A DNA stretch of 12,002 nt, from NCBI GenBank assembly GCA_030605705.1, contig JAUWHU010000334.1, positions 1-12,002 of the forward strand, given 5' to 3'. Of this stretch, positions 1-9,392 are shown piece after piece. The first letter of the stretch is position 1. The number at the start of each line of letters is the position of its first letter. The notes beneath the pieces were generated by a model. The model did no database searches, had not been told where the DNA came from, and saw only the letters and a list, made by a program, of their open reading frames with translations. The DNA is from Thermoflexia bacterium. Lineage in GTDB: Bacteria; Chloroflexota; Anaerolineae; B4-G1; SLSP01. Both the position numbers and the translations under genes were made by a program.

Positions 1-1
1 T

Positions 2-808
2 TTCGATTTAGCGGGCAAGGTCGCCGTGGTGACGGGGGGCGGCGGGGTGTTGTGCGGTGCGATGAGCCGCGCGCTGGCCCGCGTCGGCGTCAAGGTCGCT
101 GTGTTGGACATCTCCCGCGATGCGGCGCAGCAGGTGGTGGATGACATCGCGGCCGGCGGCGGTGAAGGGTTAGCCGTGCGCTGCGATGTGCTGGACAAGG
201 CCACCATCGAGGCGGCGGCGCAGGCGGTGCTTGACGCCTTTGGGCGAGTGGACATTCTCATCAATGGGGCGGGCGGTAACAAGAAGCAGGCCACCACCAG
301 CGCGGAGACCTCCTTCTTCGATTTGCCCGCCGCTGCTGTGCAATGGGTCTTTAACCTGAACTTCATCGGCGCGCTGTTGCCTAGCCAGGTCTTCGGTAAG
401 TTGATGGCGGAGCAGGGACATGGGGACATCCTGAACATCTCCTCAATGAATGCCTTGCGCCCGCTGACCCGCATCCCGGCGTACTCCGGGGCCAAGGCGG
501 CGGTGAGTAATTTCACGCAATGGTTGGCCGTCCACATGGCGCAGGAATATTCGCCCGCCATCCGCATCAACGCCCTCGCGCCCGGCTTCTTCCTCACCGA
601 GCAGAACCGCTTCTTGCTGACCGACGAGGCCACCGGCGAGTTGACCCCGCGCGGTCAGACGATCATCGCGCACACGCCCATGGGACGGTTCGGTGCCCCG
701 GAGGACTTGATCGGCACGCTGCTGTGGCTGCTATCGCCAGGGGCAAGATTCGTCACGGGGATTGTGGTACCGGTAGATGGGGGCTTCAGCGCGTTCAGCG
801 GGGTGTAG
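2..808 (+). CDS. uxuB: SDR-family D-mannonate oxidoreductase (fructuronate reductase type), 5' end outside window
   Basis: Probably interconverts D-fructuronate and D-mannonate with NAD(P)H in the cytoplasm. The frame is open from the first full codon (FDLAGKVAVVTGGGG...), so the true start lies a few codons left of the window and the GTG at 26 is internal. 268 residues are visible, close to full SDR length. Visible motifs are a glycine-rich dinucleotide loop (TGGGGVLCG), Asp at the end of beta-2 (AVLDIS, favouring NAD), an NAG-like INGAGG, the catalytic Ser in NISSMNA, and YSGAK (Tyr/Lys) in PAYSGAKAAVSNFTQW. The APGFFLTEQNRFLLTD and PMGRFGAPEDLIG segments are typical of the Bacillus YjmF/UxuB-like SDR group; that assignment is from memory of the family. 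It is the first gene seen in the cluster, ~96 nt before the HAD gene, with a heptad repeat in the gap. The alternative is another sugar-acid SDR such as gluconate 5-dehydrogenase. Confidence 0.85.
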   Translation, partial: FDLAGKVAVVTGGGGVLCGAMSRALARVGVKVAVLDISRDAAQQVVDDIAAGGGEGLAVRCDVLDKATIEAAAQAVLDAFGRVDILINGAGGNKKQATTSAETSFFDLPAAAVQWVFNLNFIGALLPSQVFGKLMAEQGHGDILNISSMNALRPLTRIPAYSGAKAAVSNFTQWLAVHMAQEYSPAIRINALAPGFFLTEQNRFLLTDEATGELTPRGQTIIAHTPMGRFGAPEDLIGTLLWLLSPGARFVTGIVVPVDGGFSAFSGV

Positions 809-892
809 GATTAGAGAATCAAGAATCAGGAATAGAGAATCTAAAATCGGATGGCGCTTCACCGTTCTTGATTCGTGATTCAAAATTCGTCC
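809..892. repeat. Heptad-repeat intergenic element, copy A (GAATCNN arm, core, NNGATTC arm)
   Basis: The left arm is a run of 7-nt units of the form GAATCNN (816-848) and the right arm a run of NNGATTC units (869-887). The arms are partly self-complementary: GAATCAAGAA (816-825) pairs perfectly with TTCTTGATTC (865-874). The 41-nt segment 835-875 recurs exactly at 3113-3153. A Shine-Dalgarno GGAGG (893-897) follows directly and serves the HAD gene. Confidence 0.85.
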
Positions 893-904
893 GGAGGTGA
901 CTCA

Positions 905-1804
905 ATGACAGACTTTCCTGAACCCGCCTGCCCGTTGGCGGAATTGCAGCCGGAGCACCCCTTTTTCATCGGCATTGACTCCGATGGCTGCGCGTTCGAT
1001 ACGATGGAGATCAAGCACAAGGAGTGCTTCATCCCCAACATCATCAAATACTGGGACTTGCAACCGGTCTCGAAGTATGCTCGCGAAGCGGCGGAATTCG
1101 TCAACCTGTACTCGAAATGGCGCGGTATCAATCGCTGGCCTGCGCTGGTGCAGGTCTTCGATCTGCTGCGCGAGCGACCGGAGGTGCAGGCGCGCGGCGT
1201 CGTGCCGCCAGATGTGCCACATATCCGTGCCTTCATCGCGGACGACGCCTATCCCAAGAGCAATGCCGGCCTGAGGGCCTACATGACCGCGCACCCCGAT
1301 CCAGAACTGGAGCGGGCCTGGGCCTGGACGACGAGCGTCAACGCGACGGTGGCGGACATGGTTCACGGCGTAGCTCCCTACCCCTGCGTGCAAGAAACCC
1401 TGGCGTTCCTGGCGGATAAGGCTGACATGATTGTCGTCTCGGCGACGCCGTTGGAAGCGCTGACCCGCGAGTGGGAGGAACACCACATCGCACAGTACAT
1501 CCGTGTCATCGCCGGCCAAGAGATGGGGAAGAAATCCCTGCATCTACGGCTGGCCGCCGATGGCAAATACGCGCCGGATCACATCCTGATGATCGGTGAC
1601 GCGCCGGGCGACCTGCGCGCCGCGCGGGCCAACCACGCTCTCTTCTACCCTGTCAACCCCGGACACGAGGAGGCCTCTTGGCAGCGGTTCTACGAGGAGG
1701 CTGCGGCCAAATTCCTGGCGGGTGAGTACGCCGGCGATTACGAAGCGTCGCTCATCGCAGACTTTGAGTCGCTACTGCCGGATACGCCGCCGTGGCAACA
1801 GTAG
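905..1804 (+). CDS. HAD-superfamily hydrolase (probable phosphatase)
   Basis: A 299-residue soluble HAD hydrolase. The start is ATG 905, because GGAGG at 893-897 lies 7 nt upstream; an in-frame start at 875 falls in the repeat. All four HAD motifs are present: DSDG with nucleophile D25 and acid/base D27 (motif I), Ser179 in VVSATP (motif II), Lys209/210 in EMGKKS (motif III), and GDAPGD with D232 and D236 (motif IV). The ~150 residues between motifs I and II form a large helical cap, which normally sets substrate choice. The substrate cannot be read from the sequence. In this cluster a sugar-acid phosphate or phosphoglycolate-type metabolite is reasonable, but this is inference. The stop is 10 to 13 nt before the larA-like start, suggesting translational coupling. 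No membrane segment or signal peptide is seen. Confidence 0.85.
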   Translation: MTDFPEPACPLAELQPEHPFFIGIDSDGCAFDTMEIKHKECFIPNIIKYWDLQPVSKYAREAAEFVNLYSKWRGINRWPALVQVFDLLRERPEVQARGVVPPDVPHIRAFIADDAYPKSNAGLRAYMTAHPDPELERAWAWTTSVNATVADMVHGVAPYPCVQETLAFLADKADMIVVSATPLEALTREWEEHHIAQYIRVIAGQEMGKKSLHLRLAADGKYAPDHILMIGDAPGDLRAARANHALFYPVNPGHEEASWQRFYEEAAAKFLAGEYAGDYEASLIADFESLLPDTPPWQQ

Positions 1805-1817
1805 ACGGGAGGAAATG

Positions 1818-3122
1818 ATGTCGCTCGGCAAAGATTCCACTCCCCGGCTATTGAATGAGGCTGAAGTTCACGCTCTGTTGGAGGAAGGCCTGGCCCAGGC
1901 CCATCTCGACGGGAAGCGCGTGCTGGTACTCATCCCCGACGGCACTCGCACCGCCCCCATCCCGTTGATGTTTCGTCTGTTCCACGAAATACTCCGAGGG
2001 CGGGCATTGGATTTCCTGGTGGCGCTGGGCACTCACCAGCCGATGGACGATACGGCGTTGAGCCGGTTAGTCGGCTCGCCGGTGCATGACGGTTGGGTCG
2101 CGGCATCACACCCACACTCCCATACCCCCACACCCTCCCGTTCCCGTATTTTCAACCACCGCTGGGACCTCCCCGAAACCTTCACCACCATCGGTACACT
2201 CACGGAGCACGAAATACGCGAACTGAGCCAGGGTATGTTGGCGCTGGACGTGCCCGTCAAGGTCAACAAAATGATCCTGGACTACGACCAACTCATCGTT
2301 TGCGGGCCCGTCTTTCCTCACGAGGTGGCAGGTTTCTCCGGCGGCACCAAGTATTTCTTCCCCGGCATCTCCGGGCCGGAGGTCATCAACTTCACCCATT
2401 GGTTAGGCGCGCTCATCACCAGCATGGCCGTCATCGGTACGCGCAGCACGCCTGTGCGCGCGGCGATTGACCGCGCGGCGGCTTTTATCCACGTGCCCAC
2501 CCTCTTCTGCAACATGGTCGTCACCCACGAGGGGCTGGCGGGCCTGACCGTTGGCTCCTACGAGGAGGCCTGGCCGCAGGCGGTTGAGCTCTCGTCACAG
2601 CTACACATCAAATACGTCGAAAGGCCCTTCAAGCGCGTCCTCTCCATCATGCCGGCGATGTACGACGACATCTGGACGGCGGCGAAGGGGATGTACAAAC
2701 TGGAGCCAGTCATCGCTGCCGGCGGTGAGGTGGTGATCTACGCGCCGCACATCACCGAGATTTCGTACACGCACGGGCGCATCCTTGATGAGATTGGTTA
2801 TCACGTGCGCGACTACTTCGTCAAGCAGTGGGAGCGTTTCAAGGACTACCCCTGGGGCGTGCTGGCGCACTCGACGCACTTGCGGGGCGACGGCATCTAC
2901 GACGCCGAGAGCGGCGTGGAGCGACCGCGCATCTGGGTCACACTGGCGACCGGCATCCCCCGCGAGCGCTGCGAACACGTCAATCTGGGCTACCTCGACC
3001 CGGCGACCATCAACGTCCGCGACTGGGAAGGACGCGAAGCTGAGGGAATCCTGGTAGTTCCCCATGCAGGCGAGATGCTGTACCGTCTGGAAGAATCCAG
3101 AATCAACGAATCGAGAATCTAA
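1818..3122 (+). CDS. LarA-superfamily nickel-dependent 2-hydroxyacid racemase/epimerase (possible D-gluconate 2-epimerase)
   Basis: A 434-residue LarA-like protein (DUF2088 fold); L. plantarum LarA has ~424. GGAGG at 1808-1812 lies 5 nt before ATG 1818; ATG 1815 is in frame but only 2 nt away. Residues known from LarA are all found: the D41-G-T-R44 cofactor motif, a His in GTHQP (H73), H168 in PHEVAGFSGGTK, K178 (the Lys that carries the nickel-pincer nucleotide) exactly 10 residues on, and H194 exactly 16 residues after the Lys, matching H108, H174, K184 and H200 of LarA. Superfamily members racemise lactate, malate or 2-hydroxyglutarate, or epimerise D-gluconate at C2. A mannonate oxidoreductase upstream and gnd downstream favour mannonate/gluconate epimerisation (inference). 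Residues ~96-110 are a His/Pro/Ser-rich insert. The last residues (EESRINESRI) and the stop come from the following heptad repeat. larB, larC and larE are not in the window. Confidence 0.85.
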   Translation: MSLGKDSTPRLLNEAEVHALLEEGLAQAHLDGKRVLVLIPDGTRTAPIPLMFRLFHEILRGRALDFLVALGTHQPMDDTALSRLVGSPVHDGWVAASHPHSHTPTPSRSRIFNHRWDLPETFTTIGTLTEHEIRELSQGMLALDVPVKVNKMILDYDQLIVCGPVFPHEVAGFSGGTKYFFPGISGPEVINFTHWLGALITSMAVIGTRSTPVRAAIDRAAAFIHVPTLFCNMVVTHEGLAGLTVGSYEEAWPQAVELSSQLHIKYVERPFKRVLSIMPAMYDDIWTAAKGMYKLEPVIAAGGEVVIYAPHITEISYTHGRILDEIGYHVRDYFVKQWERFKDYPWGVLAHSTHLRGDGIYDAESGVERPRIWVTLATGIPRERCEHVNLGYLDPATINVRDWEGREAEGILVVPHAGEMLYRLEESRINESRI

Positions 3123-3180
3123 AATCGGATGGCGCTTCACCGTTCTTGATTCGAGATTCCAGATTCATGATTCTTGATCC
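3093..3180. repeat. Heptad-repeat element, copy B, overlapping the 3' end of the larA-like gene
   Basis: It has the same architecture as copy A: GAATCNN units at 3093-3126, the shared core with the 41-nt exact match 3113-3153 to 835-875, then NNGATTC units at 3146-3180. The arms differ in number and spacer bases from copy A while the core is unchanged. The left arm is translated as the C-terminal tail of the larA-like protein and provides its TAA (3120-3122). AAAGGGGG (3184-3191), the ribosome-binding site of gnd copy 1, follows. Confidence 0.85.
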
Positions 3181-3198
3181 TTGAAAGGGGGTATCTGT

Positions 3199-4659
<1,461 letters not shown>

Positions 4660-5000
4660 ACGAGATTTACCCACGGGCAGGTCATTGACCAGATCGGCTA
4701 TCACGTGCGGGATTACTTTGTCAAGCAGTGGGAGCGTTTCAAGGACTATCCCTGGGGCGTGCTGGCCCACTCCACACACCTGCGCGGCGACGGCACGTTT
4801 GAGAACGGCGTCGAGAAGCCGCGCATCCGAGTAACGCTGGCTACCGGTATCCCGCGCGAGCGGTGCGAACAAGTAAACCTGGGCTACCTGGATCCCGCCA
4901 CCATCAATCTGGACGAGTGGCAGGACCGTCAGGGTGAGGATATCCTGCTGGTGAGTAGGGCAGGAGAGATGTTATATCGGCTAATAAGGAGGAATGAACT

Positions 5001-6452
<1,452 letters not shown>

Positions 6453-6467
6453 GCGAGGAGGCTGGGA

Positions 6468-7775
6468 ATGGCAAAACCAAAGAACGTCATCGTTGCTCAA
6501 TCCGGCGGGCCGACGCCTGTCATCAACGCTTCGTTGCGCGGGGTGGTGGAGACCTGCCGCGCTTACCCGGAGCGTTTCGGAACGGTGTACGCCGGCTATC
6601 ACGGCATCGAAGGGGTGTTGAGGGAAGAGCTGCTCAATCTCTCTGCGCAGGCGGATGAAGAGATCGCGCTGTTGAGCATCACGCCGGCTGCGGGGGCCAT
6701 CGGCACGTGCCGCTACAAACTCAAGGGCCACCAGCAGGAGGATTTGGCGCGCCTTCTCGCGGTCTTCAAAGCGCACCACGTGGGTTACTTCTTCTACAAC
6801 GGCGGCAACGATTCGATGGACACCGCCCACAAGGTCGCCCAACTGGCCCATGAGCACGGCCTTGACCTGATCGCCACCGGCGTCCCCAAAACCATTGACA
6901 ACGACGTCGGCGATAGCGAATTCAAAGTCATTGACCACACCCCCGGCTACGGCAGCGTGGCTCGCTACTGGGCGCTCAACGTCCAGAACGCCGACCAGGA
7001 AAACGCCGGCTCTTGCCCCTCCGACCCGGTGCTTGTGCTCCAGGCGATGGGGCGCAAGATCGGCTTCATCCCTGCCGCCGCGCGGCTGGCCGATCCCCAC
7101 CGCGAGATGCCGCTGTTGATCTTCCTGCGCGAGTCGGGGCTAACCCTGACCGAACTGGCCGACCGCGTCAACGATATGCTCAAGGCGCGTGGGCGCGCGC
7201 TCGTCGTCGTCAGCGAGGGCTTTGATGTGGGGGAGCTCGGCGAACGCCGGGATTCTTTCGGCCACACGACGTTCTCGTCCAGCCAGATGACGGTGGAGCA
7301 GCTTGTCGTCAACGCTCTGAACGAGATGGGGTTAGCGGCGCGTGGCTCTGCGCGAGGCAACGTCCCCGGCACCGACCAGCGCCACAACATCATCACCGCC
7401 TCGACGGTAGACCTGGCCGAAGCATATCGCTTCGGCCAGAAAGCTGTCCAAATCGCCGTGGAGGAAGGCTCCGGCTATATGGCGACGCTCCTGCGCGCTC
7501 CCGGCGACCTCTACCAGGTGCGTTACGACAAAGTTCCGTTGGAGCTGGTCGCCAACTCCGAGCGAACCTTCCCTGCAGCGTGGATCGCGCCCTCCCGCAC
7601 CGACGTCACTGACGACTTCCTGCGCTACGCCCGCCCGCTCATCGGAGACGGCTGGCCGGCTATCCCGCTGGTCAACGGCATCCAGCGCTTCACCCGCTTT
7701 GAGCCGATCTTTGCCGCAAAGCAACTGGAGCCTTACATCCCCCAGGCCTACCGTAGCACGGCAAATGACAAATGA
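6468..7775 (+). CDS. pfp: PPi-type 6-phosphofructokinase family protein
   Basis: 435-residue PFK-family protein; ATG 6468 has GAGGAGG (6455-6461) 6 nt upstream. The N-terminus VAQSGGPTPVINASLRG is the phosphate-donor loop. GGNDS places Asp115 where ATP-PFK has Gly104 (E. coli numbering), and VPKTIDND places Lys141 where ATP-PFK has Gly124. Asp and Lys at these two positions are the recognised signature of pyrophosphate-dependent enzymes. D144 in TIDND is the catalytic base and M194-G-R is the fructose 6-phosphate motif. A PPi enzyme is reversible and can run in either glycolytic direction, on hexose phosphate returning from the pentose phosphates made by Gnd (inference). Some PPi-PFKs also act on sedoheptulose 7-phosphate. 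The last residues (TANDK) and the stop lie in an AATGACA-type repeat that continues into the gap. Confidence 0.85.
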   Translation: MAKPKNVIVAQSGGPTPVINASLRGVVETCRAYPERFGTVYAGYHGIEGVLREELLNLSAQADEEIALLSITPAAGAIGTCRYKLKGHQQEDLARLLAVFKAHHVGYFFYNGGNDSMDTAHKVAQLAHEHGLDLIATGVPKTIDNDVGDSEFKVIDHTPGYGSVARYWALNVQNADQENAGSCPSDPVLVLQAMGRKIGFIPAAARLADPHREMPLLIFLRESGLTLTELADRVNDMLKARGRALVVVSEGFDVGELGERRDSFGHTTFSSSQMTVEQLVVNALNEMGLAARGSARGNVPGTDQRHNIITASTVDLAEAYRFGQKAVQIAVEEGSGYMATLLRAPGDLYQVRYDKVPLELVANSERTFPAAWIAPSRTDVTDDFLRYARPLIGDGWPAIPLVNGIQRFTRFEPIFAAKQLEPYIPQAYRSTANDK

Positions 7776-7866
7776 AGAGAATGACAAATGAAAAAATGGC
7801 AAAGGCGAATGGCGAATGGTAACACACTGATTCGTTGATTCTCGATTCTCGATTCCTGATTCTCTT
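7763..7866. repeat. Heptad-type repeats, copy C (AATGNCA block, then NNGATTC block)
   Basis: Two adjacent blocks with ~7-nt periodicity. The first (7763-7818) is built of AATGACA, AATGGCA and AATGGCG-like units and begins inside the end of the phosphofructokinase gene. The second (7830-7864) is a clean run of NNGATTC units (TGATTCG, TTGATTC, TCGATTC twice, CTGATTC). The second block matches the right arm of copies A and B, but the core and left arm are absent. AAGGAG (7867-7872), the ribosome-binding site of the next gene, follows. Confidence 0.8.
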
Positions 7867-7877
7867 AAGGAGTGATT

Positions 7878-8729
7878 ATGAAATTCAGCATTGTCCTTTC
7901 CGCCCAACCCACGCACTTCGCAGCTGTCGCCTTCAAAGGAAATTTCGAACGCAATTTAGCTCACATCGCCGAGTGGGGGTACGACGGCGTCGAACTGGCG
8001 ATCCGTGAACCGGCCCAGATGGACTTCAACGCGCTGCACGCGCTCCTCGCGCGCTACCGGCTGGACGTGCCTGCCATTGGCACAGGGCAGGCCTGGGGTG
8101 AGGAGCACCTTTCCTTTACCGACCCCGACCCGGCTATCCGCCAGGCCGCCGTCGAGCGCACCTGCTCTCACATTCCCTTCGCGGCACAGGCACACGCGCA
8201 GATTGTCATCGGCTTACTGCGGGGCGTTGTCCAGCCCGGCGTGACCTTCGAGCAAGCAATGACGTGGCTGGTGGCGTCGCTGCGCGAGGTTGCCCAATCC
8301 GCCGTCGAGAAAAACGTGCGGCTCTGCCTCGAACCGTTGAACCGCTACGAGACCGGCCTGATCCACACGGTAGACGAGGGGCTGGCTTTGCTGGAAGCGG
8401 TGGGCGCCGACAACCTGGGCCTGCTGCTGGACACTTTCCACATGAACATTGAGGAAGCCGACATGACCGCGTCCATCCGCAAGGCCGGGAGCCATTGCTT
8501 TCACGTCCACGTGGCTGACTCCAACCGCTGGTATCCGGGCGCCGGCCATATTGACTTCGGCCACCTGTTGCAGACACTGGACGAGATCGGGTACACGGGC
8601 TACGTCTCCGGCGAGTTCATGCCCCAGCCTGACCCGGACACGGCGGCAGCCGAGGCCATCAAGTATTTGAAGAAAATGACAAATAACGAATGTGAATGTC
8701 GTAGCCTGATTCCTTGTGGGCGGCTATAG
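7878..8729 (+). CDS. iolO: IolO-like TIM-barrel ketouronate epimerase (5-keto-L-gluconate epimerase type)
   Basis: 283-residue xylose isomerase-like TIM barrel. ATG 7878 is preferred because AAGGAG (7867-7872) is 5 nt upstream; the GTG at 7872 overlaps it. The divalent-metal set is visible: Glu152 (CLEPLNRYE), Asp185 (LLDTFHMNIEE), His211 (HVHVADSNRW) and Glu246 (VSGEF). IGTGQAW, EPLNRYET, DTFHMNIEE and HVADSNRW.PG.GH.DF closely recall Thermotoga TM0416/IolO, which epimerises 5-keto-L-gluconate towards D-tagaturonate in inositol catabolism; this similarity is from memory, not a search. It would feed ketouronate towards the mannonate oxidoreductase at the other end of the cluster (inference). 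Alternatives are a tagatose/allulose 3-epimerase or hydroxypyruvate isomerase. After YLKK the tail MTNNECECRSLIPCGRL looks encoded by a degenerate AATGACA-type repeat, making the protein slightly longer than relatives. Confidence 0.82.
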   Translation: MKFSIVLSAQPTHFAAVAFKGNFERNLAHIAEWGYDGVELAIREPAQMDFNALHALLARYRLDVPAIGTGQAWGEEHLSFTDPDPAIRQAAVERTCSHIPFAAQAHAQIVIGLLRGVVQPGVTFEQAMTWLVASLREVAQSAVEKNVRLCLEPLNRYETGLIHTVDEGLALLEAVGADNLGLLLDTFHMNIEEADMTASIRKAGSHCFHVHVADSNRWYPGAGHIDFGHLLQTLDEIGYTGYVSGEFMPQPDPDTAAAEAIKYLKKMTNNECECRSLIPCGRL

Positions 8730-8760
8730 AAAATGGCGAGGGAAAAGAATGAAAACTCTG
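8676..8760. repeat. Degenerate AATGACA-type heptad repeat overlapping the 3' end of the IolO-like gene
   Basis: 8676-8702 reads as AATGACA, AATAACG, AATGTGA, ATGTCGT-like units of about 7 nt. After an unrelated stretch, AAAATGGCGAGGGAAAAGAATGAAAAC (in pieces at 8730-8757) resembles the block after the phosphofructokinase gene. It is translated as the last ~15 residues of the IolO-like protein. Confidence 0.55.
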
Positions 8761-8846
8761 TAAGGGTGTGCCTCCGTATACACCTTCCGTAGTGACAATC
8801 AGCAAATGGCTGATGGCGGATGAGCGCGTAAGAACCCCCCGGTACG

Positions 8847-8855
8847 TGGTATAAT
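8847..8855 (+). promoter_or_regulatory. Extended -10 promoter candidate
   Basis: TGGTATAAT is a perfect extended -10 element (TG, one base, TATAAT). No good -35 is found 15-18 nt upstream, which is tolerated by extended -10 promoters. The predicted start is about A8861/G8862, ahead of a short non-coding stretch that ends in a strong hairpin. Confidence 0.45.
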
Positions 8856-8861
8856 ATATCA

Positions 8862-8965
8862 GTTGCAGCATACTTGGCATAAATAGAGGTTGGTGTCCAA
8901 CGACAACTATAAATAAGTCCTAATGCCCCTGCCGAGAAGTCAACTCTCGGCAGGGGCATTTCCTA
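8862..8965 (+). ncRNA. Candidate small RNA, about 100 nt, unclassified
   Basis: Begins just after TGGTATAAT and ends after a 16-bp terminator-like hairpin. It contains a small perfect hairpin GTTGG-TGT-CCAAC (8889-8901) and an A/T-rich single-stranded stretch (8902-8921). It has no open frame of note and no recognised RNA family. It sits between the metabolic cluster and the decayed mobile region. Confidence 0.3.
8922..8961 (+). terminator. Strong intrinsic-terminator-like hairpin
   Basis: AATGCCCCTGCCGAGA (8922-8937) pairs perfectly with TCTCGGCAGGGGCATT (8945-8960) around the 7-nt loop AGTCAAC, followed by only three T. A 16-bp GC-rich stem with a short U tract. It could end both the operon transcript and the small RNA candidate. 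Confidence 0.75.
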
Positions 8966-8984
8966 TTGGTTCAAATGACCCTTT

Positions 8985-9215
8985 CTAATTGTCGCTTGAC
9001 AACCCCGTCTGTAAGCGCCTATTCAGATCAGGAAAGAGAAAAGGGGTAGCCTTCCACGCCACTCTCAAATCCAGCGTACTGTTCAGGCTCTGGCGGCTAC
9101 GGACGTTCCCCAATGCATCCTGCATCTGCGGTAGCCACAGCAGGCGGCTGCGCACGCGGGGATAGTGTGCATACCACGCGGTAGCCCAAGAGAGTCCTCT
9201 CTCACATCTCCACCA
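8985..9215 (-). other. Open reading frame remnant without a supported start, unknown
   Basis: On the - strand a frame stays open from about 9215 down to a TAG at 8985-8987, with protein-like composition (for example SWATAWYAHYPRVRSRLLW and WKATPFLFPDLNRRLQTG). It starts within or just after the tyrosine recombinase stub and has no good start codon or ribosome-binding site. It could be the tail of a gene that followed the recombinase, or chance openness in GC-rich DNA. No family is recognised. Confidence 0.25.
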
Positions 9216-9342
9216 CCAGCGCTTGCACTTGCGCCGCGTCAGGATGCAGATAGCGCGCCGTCGTGACCAGGTTCACGTGCCCCAGCAAGGCTTGCAGTAC
9301 GTCAGGCCTGTCCTGAGGTCCGCCGCAGGAGCCGCCTTTCGC
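9202..9342 (-). pseudogene. C-terminal stub of a tyrosine recombinase/integrase
   Basis: On the - strand, starting after an in-frame TAG (9343-9345) and ending at TGA (9202-9204), 46 codons read ...RPDVLQALLGHVNLVTTARYLHPDAAQVQALVVEM. LGH-x-N-x-x-TT-x-x-Y-x-H is the C-terminal signature of phage-integrase/XerC-type recombinases, with the conserved His in LGH and the nucleophilic Tyr in ARYLHP. The rest of the catalytic domain (the RxLRH box) and the whole N-terminus are absent, so this is a broken remnant. It ends 6 to 10 nt before the left boundary of other unexplained sequence and lies downstream of the truncated helicase on the same strand, consistent with a degraded mobile island. Confidence 0.75.
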
Positions 9343-9349
9343 CTACAAG

Positions 9350-9387
9350 CACAAAAGGCTCAAGTCAATTGACTTGAGCCTTTTGTG
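9350..9387. terminator. Perfect 38-bp palindrome, probable bidirectional terminator
   Basis: CACAAAAGGCTCAAGTCAA (9350-9368) is followed directly by its reverse complement (9369-9387). With AATT or a slightly larger loop at the tip it forms a 15 to 17-bp stem with AAAA/TTTT at the base on both strands. It lies 5 nt beyond the stop of the - strand helicase remnant, the expected place for that gene's terminator. Confidence 0.75.
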
Positions 9388-9392
9388 TACAG

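Noticed and set aside
26..28. GTG 26 as start of the SDR gene
   Set aside because: The frame is open to the window edge and the upstream codons (FDLAGKVAV) are the normal SDR N-terminus.
1596..1817. Upstream extension of the LarA-like frame by 74 codons
   Set aside because: It overlaps the HAD gene entirely and lacks a ribosome-binding site; GGAGG at 1808-1812 sets the start at 1818 (or 1815).
8762..8788. GGTGT...ACACC hairpin as the operon terminator
   Set aside because: Only about 5 bp with a 10-nt loop and no T run; the hairpin at 8922-8961 is far stronger.
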